From CAYXVJ01 sp964558445 (GTDB lineage Bacteria; Bacillota; Clostridia; Saccharofermentanales; Fastidiosipilaceae): DNA of 12,807 bases. Position 1 is the first letter of the stretch; each line of letters starts with the position of its first letter. Positions 1-7,851 of this stretch are shown here, in pieces. Under the pieces are notes generated by a model. The model worked only from the letters and a program-made list of their open reading frames with translations. It ran no database searches and was not told the origin of the DNA. Both the position numbers and the translations under genes were made by a program. The DNA lies in the NCBI GenBank assembly GCA_964558445.1, contig CAZLEA010000042.1, forward strand, positions 1 to 12,807, in the 5' to 3' direction.

Positions 1-3
1 ATT

Positions 4-774
4 ATGTTTCTTATGACATTCGACGAGGGGATTGCTAGGAGACCGAAGCACGTCTTCTTGACCGGTGCGTCCGGCGGGATCGGGCAAGCGATCGCAAGAC
101 GTATGGCAGCAGACGGCTATGCCTTCTCGCTCCTGGCCAATCGCCATCCGGAGCGCTTGATAGAGCTTCAGAAGGAGGTGGAAGCTCTGGGGGCGAAGAC
201 CCAAATCTTGCAGGCCAACGTGGCCGATCGCGCTGCGCTTGAGATTGTATTCGATCGTGCGAGAAGCGTATTCGGGCCTATCGACATCCTGATCAATTCT
301 GCCGGGATCGCACAACAGAAGCTCTTCACGGAGATTAGCGACGAGGACTGGCAGCAGATGCTGGACGTCCATCTGACGGCGACCTTCCACACCTGCCAGC
401 TGGTCGTGCCCGACATGATTCGACAGCACTATGGCCGCATCATCAACATCACGTCCATCTGGGGCGAAGCGGGTGCATCGATGGAGGTGCACTACTCGGC
501 GGTCAAGGCGGGGATCATCGGCCTCTCGAAGGCGCTCGCCAAGGAGCTGGGACCCAGCGGCATCACGGTGAACTGCGTGAGCCCGGGCGTCATCGATACC
601 GAGATGAACGGTAATCTTAGCCCCGAGACGCTGCAGGATCTCTGTGAGGATACGCCGCTGGGGCGTCGCGGGATGCCGATGGATGTGGCCGCAGCCGTCG
701 CCTTCTTGGCCTCGGACGAAGCGTCCTTCATAACTGGCAGCAGTCTGGCGGTGAACGGCGGATTCCTGATCTAA
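4..774 (+). CDS. FabG-like short-chain dehydrogenase/reductase, possible EF-P 5-aminopentanone reductase (YmfI type)
   Basis: A 256-residue classical SDR, an NAD(P)H-dependent oxidoreductase expected in the cytoplasm. Visible are the nucleotide-binding TGASGGIG at residues 20-27, NSAG at 98-101, catalytic Ser151, and the YSAVK active site with Tyr164 and Lys168. The C-terminal stretch with FITG and NGGF is typical of FabG relatives. The catalytic Asn expected in the central helix (N-L in FabG) appears to be His123 (DVHLTATF). The segment SIWGEAGAS followed by YSAVKAGIIGLSKALAKELG matches, from memory, the clostridial YmfI group that reduces 5-aminopentanone-modified elongation factor P; a fatty-acid 3-oxoacyl-ACP reductase role is the alternative, but no fatty-acid synthesis genes are next to it. 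The start is uncertain: ATG at 4 or 13 both fit, no ribosome binding site is visible because the window begins here, and no upstream in-frame stop is seen. It lies before the operon promoter at 787-795. Confidence 0.85.
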   Translation: MFLMTFDEGIARRPKHVFLTGASGGIGQAIARRMAADGYAFSLLANRHPERLIELQKEVEALGAKTQILQANVADRAALEIVFDRARSVFGPIDILINSAGIAQQKLFTEISDEDWQQMLDVHLTATFHTCQLVVPDMIRQHYGRIINITSIWGEAGASMEVHYSAVKAGIIGLSKALAKELGPSGITVNCVSPGVIDTEMNGNLSPETLQDLCEDTPLGRRGMPMDVAAAVAFLASDEASFITGSSLAVNGGFLI

Positions 775-786
775 GCGGCTTGTCTA

Positions 787-795
787 TGCTATAAT
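787..795 (+). promoter_or_regulatory. Extended -10 promoter for the downstream miaB-mutS-mutL-miaA operon
   Basis: TGCTATAAT is a perfect extended -10 element (TG-n-TATAAT) starting 13 bases after the dehydrogenase stop codon. The -35 region around 767-772 is poor, as tolerated for extended -10 promoters. Transcription would start near 802, leaving a leader of about 25 nt before the TTG start at 828. It is the only strong promoter-like sequence I see before miaA ends, so it probably drives the whole group. Confidence 0.6.
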
Positions 796-827
796 TCATG
801 GGTACAAAATGAAACGAGGTACGCACA

Positions 828-1742
828 TTGGATGTGGTCGAGACAAGTTGGCAGGCGCTGTTGGCGGCGTTCCCGAACGGGTGGCCGGAGCGCTTGAATA
901 CCCTAAGCTTCAGTGAATCCGCGCAAGCAGAATTAGAGCCACGCTTCGAGGCGAATTGGCTCAAACAGGCCAATGCACATCTGGGCTTGGATCCGGAGGG
1001 TTTGGCTGCCTTGATCGATCTGGCGAGCGCAGTTTGGCAAGATGACTTGTTGCGACGCTATGCCCTGGTTACCAGTCATTTCCTATTCAACACGGGAGAT
1101 GCAGAACTTCGTGCCTTTACCTGGCCGGAAGATCATCCGCTCCTCTGCTCGCTGGAACATGGCGGCTTATTCTACTTGCTCTGCTACATCACGTATATCG
1201 ATGCCGCACTTCAGGTCTATCGTGAACAGCGGATCCCGCTGGATTTGTTCTCGAAGACCGTCGGAGGATTGCGAAAGGGGATTGAGACGACAGCAGATGG
1301 CAAGCTTCGCTTCACAAATCGAGAGTACTTGATCTGGCTCTGCGAAGGCAAGGTGATCTCTATCAATGGCCTGACCTATCTGCCCGGTATCTGGACGGAT
1401 CAATATAGCATCTGGCGAAACGGACTCAGCGGTGAGCTTCGCGAAGAAGCGATCACAGAGGGCGCTGCAGCAGATCAGCTGAGTTTGGCCATGGCGGCCA
1501 AGGCCCGTGGACTCGATATCAATCTCTGGCAGCTGAAGCTCAAACCCAGGGACAAGGTCATGCAGGTTCTGGCGATCGATTTGTCGCTCGAGGTCGCGGA
1601 TATCCGTCATTCGATGGCGCAGGCGGATCGTTTCTTCAAGGATTCGGATCACTTCTATAATTTCGTTGCCTTTGATTTTCGCTGCTGTGAGGCGGCGCAT
1701 CCGCTGTGGCAACAAACCGTGGTCCTTCGAGAGGAGTTATAA
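828..1742 (+). CDS. Divergent GNAT-like acyltransferase-family protein
   Basis: A soluble protein of 304 residues without signal peptide or clear membrane segment. It recalls clostridial proteins with an N-acyltransferase N-terminal domain and a GNAT-like C-terminal domain. The matching parts are YREQRIP at 131-137 followed by a helix and a Trp-Leu pair at 170-171, and a C-terminal block with RDKVMQV (241-247), a helix ending QADRFF (265-270), and FVAFDFRCCEA (279-289) where family members usually carry a Cys-x-Ser-Trp-Leu-Leu segment. Substrate is unknown, and no catalytic claim can be made. The start is TTG at 828: an in-frame TGA at 810-812 excludes earlier starts, and GAGGT at 816-820 sits 7 nt upstream; GTG at 834 is the alternative. 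Its TAA is followed after one codon by the miaB start in the same reading frame, so the two are probably translationally coupled. Confidence 0.5.
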   Translation: MDVVETSWQALLAAFPNGWPERLNTLSFSESAQAELEPRFEANWLKQANAHLGLDPEGLAALIDLASAVWQDDLLRRYALVTSHFLFNTGDAELRAFTWPEDHPLLCSLEHGGLFYLLCYITYIDAALQVYREQRIPLDLFSKTVGGLRKGIETTADGKLRFTNREYLIWLCEGKVISINGLTYLPGIWTDQYSIWRNGLSGELREEAITEGAAADQLSLAMAAKARGLDINLWQLKLKPRDKVMQVLAIDLSLEVADIRHSMAQADRFFKDSDHFYNFVAFDFRCCEAAHPLWQQTVVLREEL

Positions 1743-1748
1743 GAATTG
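1731..1748 (+). promoter_or_regulatory. Ribosome binding site deciding the miaB TTG start
   Basis: GAGGAG at 1731-1736 lies inside the last codons of the upstream gene, 9 nt before TTG at 1746. The upstream gene's TAA (1740-1742) falls between them. This spacing supports TTG rather than the in-frame ATG 28 codons further on, which has no clear ribosome binding site, and suggests termination-reinitiation coupling. Confidence 0.6.
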
Positions 1749-3227
1749 AGAATTACAACAGATGAAGAGCGTCTGGTGACTGAGGCGGAATTGGCGCGTC
1801 AGGCGGACTTTGCCCTAGATATACAGACTATGAACCAAGAGCCCAAGGCATACTTCATCATGACCTTCGGCTGCCAGCTAAACGATAACGATTCGCAGAA
1901 GATGGCAGGCTCGCTCGAACAGATGAACTATTACCGTGCCACCGAGATGGAGGCTGCGGACTTCATCATCATCAATACTTGCAGTGTGCGGGAGAACGCG
2001 GACGATCGCTTCTACGGGAATCTCGGGCGCATCAAGACGCTTCGCCAAACCAAACCAAATCTGCTCGTAGCCGTCTGCGGCTGCATGATGAAGATCGACG
2101 AACATGTCGATAAGATCCGTCGCAGCTACCCGTTTGTCGACTTGATCTTCGGTCCCTCCGATATCTATCGACTCCCGGAGCTGCTCTGGCGACGCCTACA
2201 GGGGAGCAAGCGTGTCTACGACGTAGGGGATCAAGACCTGATTGCCGAGGGCGTACATGTGGTCCATGAGAGGAAGCATCGCGCCCTGTGCACGATCAGC
2301 TATGGTTGCAATAACTTCTGCACCTTCTGCATCGTGCCCTATACGAGGGGACGTGAGCGAAGCCGTAGGCCGGGTGATGTGTTGGCTGAGGTCATCTCGC
2401 TTGCCAATCAAGGCTTCTCGGAGGTCATGTTGCTCGGTCAGAACGTGAACTCCTATGGCCTCGATATTCCGGAGGAGGATCGCATCGATTTCGCTGACCT
2501 CCTAACTGCGATCTGCGAGCAGAGCAGTGTGAAGCTGATTCGTTTCATGACCTCGCATCCGAAGGATATCTCGATCAAGCTCCTTGATGTGATGGCCCGC
2601 TTCCCGCAGATCGAGCGCCACCTCCATCTGCCGCTTCAATCCGGGTCGGATCGCATCTTGAAGAAGATGAATCGACGCTATACTTCAGAGCACTACTACT
2701 CGATTGTCGAAGCGGCCAGGGAGCGCATCCCCGGCTTGTCGATCAGCACCGATATCATCGTTGGCTACCCGGGAGAGACGGAAGAAGACTTCCAAGAGAC
2801 CCTCGACATGGTGGCCAAGGTAGGCTACGACAGCGCGTTCACCTTCCAGTATTCGCCGCGTTTCGGTACGCCGGCGGCGATCATGGCGGAGCAAGTGCCT
2901 CAAGCGGTCGTGAGCGAGCGCTTCGATCGCCTCGTCATGCTGCAGAACGAGAACTGTCTGCGAAGCAACCGGCGGATGTTGGACCAAGTCCTGACCGTCT
3001 TAATCGAAGGGGCTTCAGACCATAGAATCGATATGTTGACTGGCAGGAGTTCGGATAATCGTCTCGTGAATTTCTCCCTATCAGCAGAACAGAAACAAGC
3101 GCTCGGCCTCGAGGGGCTATCTGATCAGAAGATCGGGGCAAGCCTCGAGGGACGCTTCGCGACGGTGCGGATTACGGGCGCTAGAACCTTCTCGCTGGAA
3201 GGCGAATTAGACAGACTAACAACTTGA
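1746..3227 (+). CDS. miaB: tRNA (N6-isopentenyladenosine-37-C2)-methylthiotransferase MiaB
   Basis: A radical SAM enzyme of 493 residues that adds a methylthio group to i6A37 in tRNAs reading UNN codons, completing the modification begun by MiaA, encoded further down the same operon. The N-terminal methylthiotransferase domain carries the second-cluster cysteines at FGCQLN (Cys43), NTCSVRE (Cys79) and CGCMM (Cys113). The radical SAM cluster is CNNFCTFC (Cys188, Cys192, Cys195), followed by PYTRGRE. GQNVNSYG (231-238), MTSHP, HLPLQSGSD (294-302) and STDIIVGYPGET (334-345) are family signatures. A C-terminal TRAM domain occupies about residues 410-490. Residues 1-30 precede the conserved core, as in other Bacillota MiaB proteins. 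The TTG start is backed by GAGGAG 9 nt upstream. mutS follows after 27 bp. Confidence 0.97.
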   Translation: MRITTDEERLVTEAELARQADFALDIQTMNQEPKAYFIMTFGCQLNDNDSQKMAGSLEQMNYYRATEMEAADFIIINTCSVRENADDRFYGNLGRIKTLRQTKPNLLVAVCGCMMKIDEHVDKIRRSYPFVDLIFGPSDIYRLPELLWRRLQGSKRVYDVGDQDLIAEGVHVVHERKHRALCTISYGCNNFCTFCIVPYTRGRERSRRPGDVLAEVISLANQGFSEVMLLGQNVNSYGLDIPEEDRIDFADLLTAICEQSSVKLIRFMTSHPKDISIKLLDVMARFPQIERHLHLPLQSGSDRILKKMNRRYTSEHYYSIVEAARERIPGLSISTDIIVGYPGETEEDFQETLDMVAKVGYDSAFTFQYSPRFGTPAAIMAEQVPQAVVSERFDRLVMLQNENCLRSNRRMLDQVLTVLIEGASDHRIDMLTGRSSDNRLVNFSLSAEQKQALGLEGLSDQKIGASLEGRFATVRITGARTFSLEGELDRLTT

Positions 3228-3248
3228 CGAAACGCGTTACAAACACTT

Positions 3249-3266
3249 GGAAGGATGGATAGCTTG
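3249..3266 (+). promoter_or_regulatory. Ribosome binding site bearing on the mutS start
   Basis: GGAAGG at 3249-3254 directly abuts the first ATG at 3255, leaving no spacer, but lies 8-9 nt before an in-frame TTG at 3264. TTG is used by the two preceding genes, so the true mutS start may be 3264. ATG at 3291 (MDTLSPMM) resembles the usual MutS N-terminus but has no obvious ribosome binding site. Confidence 0.45.
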
Positions 3267-5909
3267 AGCCAATTACTTGACCGAATCGATATGGACACAC
3301 TGTCGCCCATGATGAAGCAGTATGTCTTGCAGAAGAAGCAGTACGCGGATTGCATACTGTTTTTTCGACTCGGGGATTTCTACGAGATGTTCTTCGATGA
3401 TGCGCTGACGGCCTCTCGAGAACTGGAGATCGCCTTGACAAGCCGTGACTGCGGCCAAGTCGAGCGTGCGCCGATGTGCGGCGTGCCCTACCATGCGGCG
3501 GACAATTATATCGCGAAGCTAAACGCCAAACACTACAAGGTTGCGATCAGCGAACAGATGGAGGACCCCGCGCAAGCCAAGGGGATCGTGCGCCGCCAAG
3601 TCGTGCGCGTTATCACGCCGGGTACCGTAACGGATGTCAAGAACCTCGATAGCAGCATCAATAACTTCATCTTGTCGATTTATCAACAAGACAAGTTCTT
3701 CGGACTTGCCGCACTCGATATCACGACGGGCGAATTTGAAGCGCAAGCGTTTGCCATGGGGGCGACCGCTGTCAAGCTCTTCGACGAATTGGCTCGCTAT
3801 AGGCCGGCGGAGATTGTCTGTAATCCGTCGTTTCGAGGCCACGAGTTACTCGAAACCTATACGAAGGATCACCCAATTTCGGTCACGGTCCTAGATGGTC
3901 GTTCGTTTGACGCGGCGACCTACCAAGAGTATACGGATATACCGAGCGAGCACGGCGGGCTCTGGGATCAGGCAGCTTCCGGTCTTCTAAGCTATATCGA
4001 GGATACACAAGGCTCGATCCCCACGCACATCCACAGGCTTCGGATTCTGCGCGCGGGCGAATACATGGAGCTCGATCAAACTGCCAGGCGAAACTTGGAA
4101 CTGACCGAGACGCTGCGCGACAAGCAGAAGCGCGGCAGTCTGCTCTGGGTGCTCGATCGCTGTCAGACGGCGATGGGCTCCAGGCTACTGCGACGCTTCG
4201 TCGAGCAGCCGCTCCTGAACCCACACGATATCCTCTATCGCCAGAATGCGGTAGCAGAGCTACACGGGCGATTCATGCAGCGCCAAGAGCTGCGCGAGGT
4301 CCTGAACGGGATGCACGATATCGAACGCCTGGCCGCGAAGATCGCGATGGGGCACGCCAACGCCCCTGACCTGCTGTCCCTGCTTCATTCGCTGGAGAAG
4401 CTGCCGGCCGTCATCTCTACGCTAGACGGTAGCGAGGCGAAGGCACTGCAAGATTACCTGGCCGACCTCGATCCGATGACGGATATCAGGGACTTGATCC
4501 GTAGCGCCATCGATCAGGATGCACCTGCGGTACTGAAGGAGGGTAAGCTGATTCGCCCCGGCTACCATGAGGAAGTCGACCGCTTGCGTGAGATGGCATC
4601 GAACGGGCAGCAGTGGCTCCTAGACCTGGAGGCCCGTGAACGCGAGAACACGAAGATCAAGGCTCTGAAGATCGGCTACAACAAGGTCTTCGGTTACTAC
4701 TTGGAAGTGACGAAGGCGAACGCGAATCTCGTTCCCGACCACTATCAGCGCAAGCAGACACTGGTCAACGCCGAGCGCTACATCACCGAAGAATTGAAGG
4801 ATATGGAAGACTCGATCCTCGGTGCCGCAAGCCGCTCCGTCCAGCTCGAATACGAGACCTTCCTCCTTGTCCGTGAGACGGTCAAGGAGGCAGCCGAGCG
4901 TTTGCTTCGCATCGCGCACGCCCTGGCCAACCTGGATGTCTTGCAGGCGCTGGCGGAGACTGCAGAGCGAGAGCAGTATTGCAGGCCGTCGGTAGACGAT
5001 AGCGAGAGCATCGATATAAGCGACGGCAGGCACCCGGTTGTCGAGCGCATGCTCGGACGTGCGGCCTTCGTACCCAACGATGCTTATTTGGACAGCTGCG
5101 ATCAGCAACTCTTGATCGTGACGGGGCCGAACATGGGCGGTAAGTCGACTTACATGCGCCAGATCGCCCTCATCGTCATCTTGGCGCAGATCGGCAGCTT
5201 CGTACCTGCCAAATCCGCTCATATCGGTGTTGCGGATCGCGTGTTTACGAGAATCGGCGCCTCCGATGACCTCGCGTCCGGTGATTCCACCTTCATGGTC
5301 GAGATGAAGGAGATGGCGAACATCCTGCGCTACAAGACGCGTCGAAGCCTCCTCATCCTAGACGAGATCGGCCGCGGAACGAGCACGTACGACGGTTTAT
5401 CTATCGCCTGGGCCGTCATCGAGAAGATAGCGGGGAAGAAGAGTGAGGGAGGGCGCACGCTCTTTGCCACCCACTACCATGAACTGGTCGATCTGGAGAA
5501 GCAGATCGAAGGCGTGGTCAATTACCATGTGGCGGTCGAGGAACGAGGGCGTGATATCATCTTCCTCCATAAGATCACGAGGGGCGGCAGCGATGATAGC
5601 TACGGTATCGAAGTTGCCAAGCTTGCCGGTGTCCCGGCAGACGTCGTGGCGCGCTCGCGTGAGATTCTGAAGATCTTAGAAGAAGCCAATAGTGGCAAAA
5701 ACAAGCTGCGCATCCGTCGCCAAGTCAAGCAGATGGAGGGACAACAAGACCTCTTCAACAGCTCGCTGTCGCTTCGGGAATACGATGATCTGATCGAAGA
5801 ACTGCAGGGGATGGATCTACAGACGATGACACCGCTCGACGCCTTGAATAAGCTCTATGAGATGAATCAGAGAGCCAAGGAGATCACGCTACAAGCAGGA
5901 AAGGACTAA
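3255..5909 (+). CDS. mutS: DNA mismatch repair protein MutS
   Basis: The mismatch-recognition ATPase; as a dimer it binds base mismatches and small loops and then recruits MutL. At 884 residues it has the normal MutS1 length. The mismatch-binding domain contains the Phe-x-Glu motif in GDFYEMF (Phe42, Glu44), which wedges into the mispair. Connector and lever/clamp regions span roughly 130-570. The ATPase domain has Walker A GPNMGGKST at 624-632, Walker B ILDE with Asp703-Glu704, and the signature GRGTSTYDG at 706-714. FATHYHEL follows. Near the C-terminus QQDLF at 830-834 fits the beta-clamp binding consensus. The start may be TTG at 3264 instead of ATG at 3255, on ribosome binding site spacing. 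The stop is 3 bp before the mutL start, so the pair is surely co-expressed. Confidence 0.98.
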   Translation: MDSLSQLLDRIDMDTLSPMMKQYVLQKKQYADCILFFRLGDFYEMFFDDALTASRELEIALTSRDCGQVERAPMCGVPYHAADNYIAKLNAKHYKVAISEQMEDPAQAKGIVRRQVVRVITPGTVTDVKNLDSSINNFILSIYQQDKFFGLAALDITTGEFEAQAFAMGATAVKLFDELARYRPAEIVCNPSFRGHELLETYTKDHPISVTVLDGRSFDAATYQEYTDIPSEHGGLWDQAASGLLSYIEDTQGSIPTHIHRLRILRAGEYMELDQTARRNLELTETLRDKQKRGSLLWVLDRCQTAMGSRLLRRFVEQPLLNPHDILYRQNAVAELHGRFMQRQELREVLNGMHDIERLAAKIAMGHANAPDLLSLLHSLEKLPAVISTLDGSEAKALQDYLADLDPMTDIRDLIRSAIDQDAPAVLKEGKLIRPGYHEEVDRLREMASNGQQWLLDLEARERENTKIKALKIGYNKVFGYYLEVTKANANLVPDHYQRKQTLVNAERYITEELKDMEDSILGAASRSVQLEYETFLLVRETVKEAAERLLRIAHALANLDVLQALAETAEREQYCRPSVDDSESIDISDGRHPVVERMLGRAAFVPNDAYLDSCDQQLLIVTGPNMGGKSTYMRQIALIVILAQIGSFVPAKSAHIGVADRVFTRIGASDDLASGDSTFMVEMKEMANILRYKTRRSLLILDEIGRGTSTYDGLSIAWAVIEKIAGKKSEGGRTLFATHYHELVDLEKQIEGVVNYHVAVEERGRDIIFLHKITRGGSDDSYGIEVAKLAGVPADVVARSREILKILEEANSGKNKLRIRRQVKQMEGQQDLFNSSLSLREYDDLIEELQGMDLQTMTPLDALNKLYEMNQRAKEITLQAGKD

Positions 5910-5912
5910 GCC

Positions 5913-7838
5913 ATGGGCCAAATCCACAAACTGGACATCATCACCGCGAACAGTATCGCTGCGGGTGAGGTCGTCGAACGGCCGGCATCGGTTGTCAAGG
6001 AATTGTGTGAGAATGCGATGGATGCCGGAGCAACCGCCATCCAAATCGATATCACGCAAGGCGGGATCCGCTCGATTCGCATCAGCGACAACGGTTGCGG
6101 TATGGATCGAGAAGATGCGCTCGAAGCCTTCGAGGCGCACGCCACCAGCAAGCTTCAATCGATCACCGATCTGGAGCACATCTCCTCGATGGGCTTCCGC
6201 GGTGAGGCACTCCCGTCGATTGCATCGGTCTCCGAAGTGACGCTCCGGACGCGCCAGATAGGTAGCGATAGCGGCACGATCGTGCGCATCAGAGGCGGTG
6301 TGCTGGAAGAACATGCACCCGTCGGTACGGCCGAGGGCACGTCGATCGAGGTCGAGAATTTGTTCTTCAACGTACCGGCCAGACACAAGTTCCTGAAGCG
6401 CGATGCGACCGAGGCGGCGCGCATATCGGATGTAGTCAATCGTTTGATCCTCGCCCGTCCGGATATCTCGTTCATGCTTCGTCGAGACGGTAAGGTCTTG
6501 ATTCACTCGCCCGGCAACGCGGATATGGCGTCTGCCGTCTATGCCGTCTTCGGCCGCGAGATCCAGAAGTCTGCCATCGATGTCGAACAGGTGGATCAGG
6601 CGAATGCGGTCCGTGTCTCCGGCATGATCGGGCGCCCGAACATCGCGCGCAAGAGCCGAGCCTCGCAGTTCATCTTCGTCAACGGACGAAGCGTACAGTC
6701 GCCGATGATTAACAAGGCGATCGACGAGGCATATCGCGGGTATTTGATGAAGGGCGAATTCGCCTTTGCGATACTCAAGATCGAAATCCCCCAGAGTCTG
6801 CTCGATGTCAACGTGCATCCGCAGAAGCTGGAAGTGCGTTTCTGGAACGAAGCTCAGGTCTTCTCCGCGGTCATGCATGCGATACGAGACAGTCTCTATA
6901 ATAATCTGGAGATTAAGAGTGAGGAGACGGTCGACAGCGAGGCGCTGGCGAAGACTACGGAGCAGACAAGCCCCGAGCATACACAGATCGATCTGGAATC
7001 GATCGCAAACAAGACTGACGAGTTACCCATAACTGAAGCGCCCCGTCCGCTAGAAGTCGCTACGCTGGGCGAAGAGGCCACAGCTTATGCGATGGATGAG
7101 ACCGATCAAGCGGAACCACAAGCTCTCGAATCAGTTGAGACACCGGTTCTTGATCCAATAGATACACATGCTCTCGAACCGGTCGAAACGCAAGCATCTT
7201 CGCCAATCGAAACAAGGGCTCATGTGCATCCGGATCTGGAGGAACTGCTCGGTGCGAAGCTTGTCGGCGTCCTCTTCACGACCTATATCATCTTGGAACA
7301 CGGCGAGTCTTATACGATCATCGACCAGCACGCCGCTCATGAGAAGGTCTTGTTTGAGCGCCTGCTTATGGAATCCAAGATGGGGCGAGAGGCCAAGAGT
7401 CAAATTCTCTTGGCACCCGAAATCGTAAGGGTTAGCCACGAAGAGATGGATATACTGAATTCGGAGACCGACTTCTTCATGCAACTTGGTTTCCACTACG
7501 ATCGTTTCGGCGAACAAGAGATTGCTCTTCGCTCCGTGCCCTACGGCTCGATCGGCGAACATGCAGCCGGCTCGCTTCGCGCCGCACTCGATGAGATCTT
7601 GGACAGCAAACAGAACTTCGGACTCGAAGCAAATCGTGATGCCGTCTATCTGGCGATCGCCACAGCCGCTTGTAAGGCCGCGATCAAGGCCAACGACCGG
7701 ATAACCGGCCCCGAGATCGAAGCGCTCCTGAGAGACCTTGTCACGCTAGAGAACCCGTATCAGTGCCCGCACGGTCGTCCGGTCTTCATCCGCTCATCCA
7801 AAAAAGAGATCGAGAAGCGTTTCCGACGCATCGTATAG
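5913..7838 (+). CDS. mutL: DNA mismatch repair endonuclease MutL
   Basis: MutL couples mismatch recognition by MutS to strand nicking. The N-terminal GHKL ATPase shows AAGEVVERPASVVKEL (16-31), ENAMDAGA (33-40, normally ENSxDAGA, with the Asn that helps bind Mg-ATP kept), DNGCGM (59-64), ATSK (77-80) and GFRGEAL (94-100). The C-terminal domain has the metal-dependent endonuclease motif DQHA(x)2E(x)4E at 471-482, plus ACK near Cys587 and CPHGRP starting at Cys618. This is the nicking type found in bacteria without MutH. The linker at about 335-440 is acidic, probably disordered, and contains four degenerate octapeptide repeats. The start ATG follows AGGAAAGGA with 8 nt spacing and lies 3 bp after the mutS stop. 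Length is 641 residues, normal for the family. Confidence 0.98.
   Translation: MGQIHKLDIITANSIAAGEVVERPASVVKELCENAMDAGATAIQIDITQGGIRSIRISDNGCGMDREDALEAFEAHATSKLQSITDLEHISSMGFRGEALPSIASVSEVTLRTRQIGSDSGTIVRIRGGVLEEHAPVGTAEGTSIEVENLFFNVPARHKFLKRDATEAARISDVVNRLILARPDISFMLRRDGKVLIHSPGNADMASAVYAVFGREIQKSAIDVEQVDQANAVRVSGMIGRPNIARKSRASQFIFVNGRSVQSPMINKAIDEAYRGYLMKGEFAFAILKIEIPQSLLDVNVHPQKLEVRFWNEAQVFSAVMHAIRDSLYNNLEIKSEETVDSEALAKTTEQTSPEHTQIDLESIANKTDELPITEAPRPLEVATLGEEATAYAMDETDQAEPQALESVETPVLDPIDTHALEPVETQASSPIETRAHVHPDLEELLGAKLVGVLFTTYIILEHGESYTIIDQHAAHEKVLFERLLMESKMGREAKSQILLAPEIVRVSHEEMDILNSETDFFMQLGFHYDRFGEQEIALRSVPYGSIGEHAAGSLRAALDEILDSKQNFGLEANRDAVYLAIATAACKAAIKANDRITGPEIEALLRDLVTLENPYQCPHGRPVFIRSSKKEIEKRFRRIV
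7122..7217 (+). repeat. Four tandem degenerate 24-bp repeats inside the mutL linker
   Basis: Translated, they read ALESVETP, VLDPIDTH, ALEPVETQ and ASSPIETR (MutL residues 404-435). The shared pattern is small/aliphatic residue, Leu, acid, Ser/Pro, Val/Ile, acid, Thr. Units 1 and 3 share GCTCTCGAA at their start, hinting at growth by duplication. The unit length keeps the reading frame, so copy number can vary without breaking the gene. Confidence 0.75.
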
Positions 7839-7851
7839 GAAGAGTATCGCC

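Noticed and set aside
4620..5222. A 200-codon open frame on the minus strand
   Set aside because: Antisense to the mutS clamp and Walker A region; no motif and no ribosome binding site supports it.
5889..6980. A 363-codon open frame on the minus strand
   Set aside because: It is antisense to the highly conserved ATPase half of mutL, has no recognisable motifs and is explained by the codon bias of mutL.
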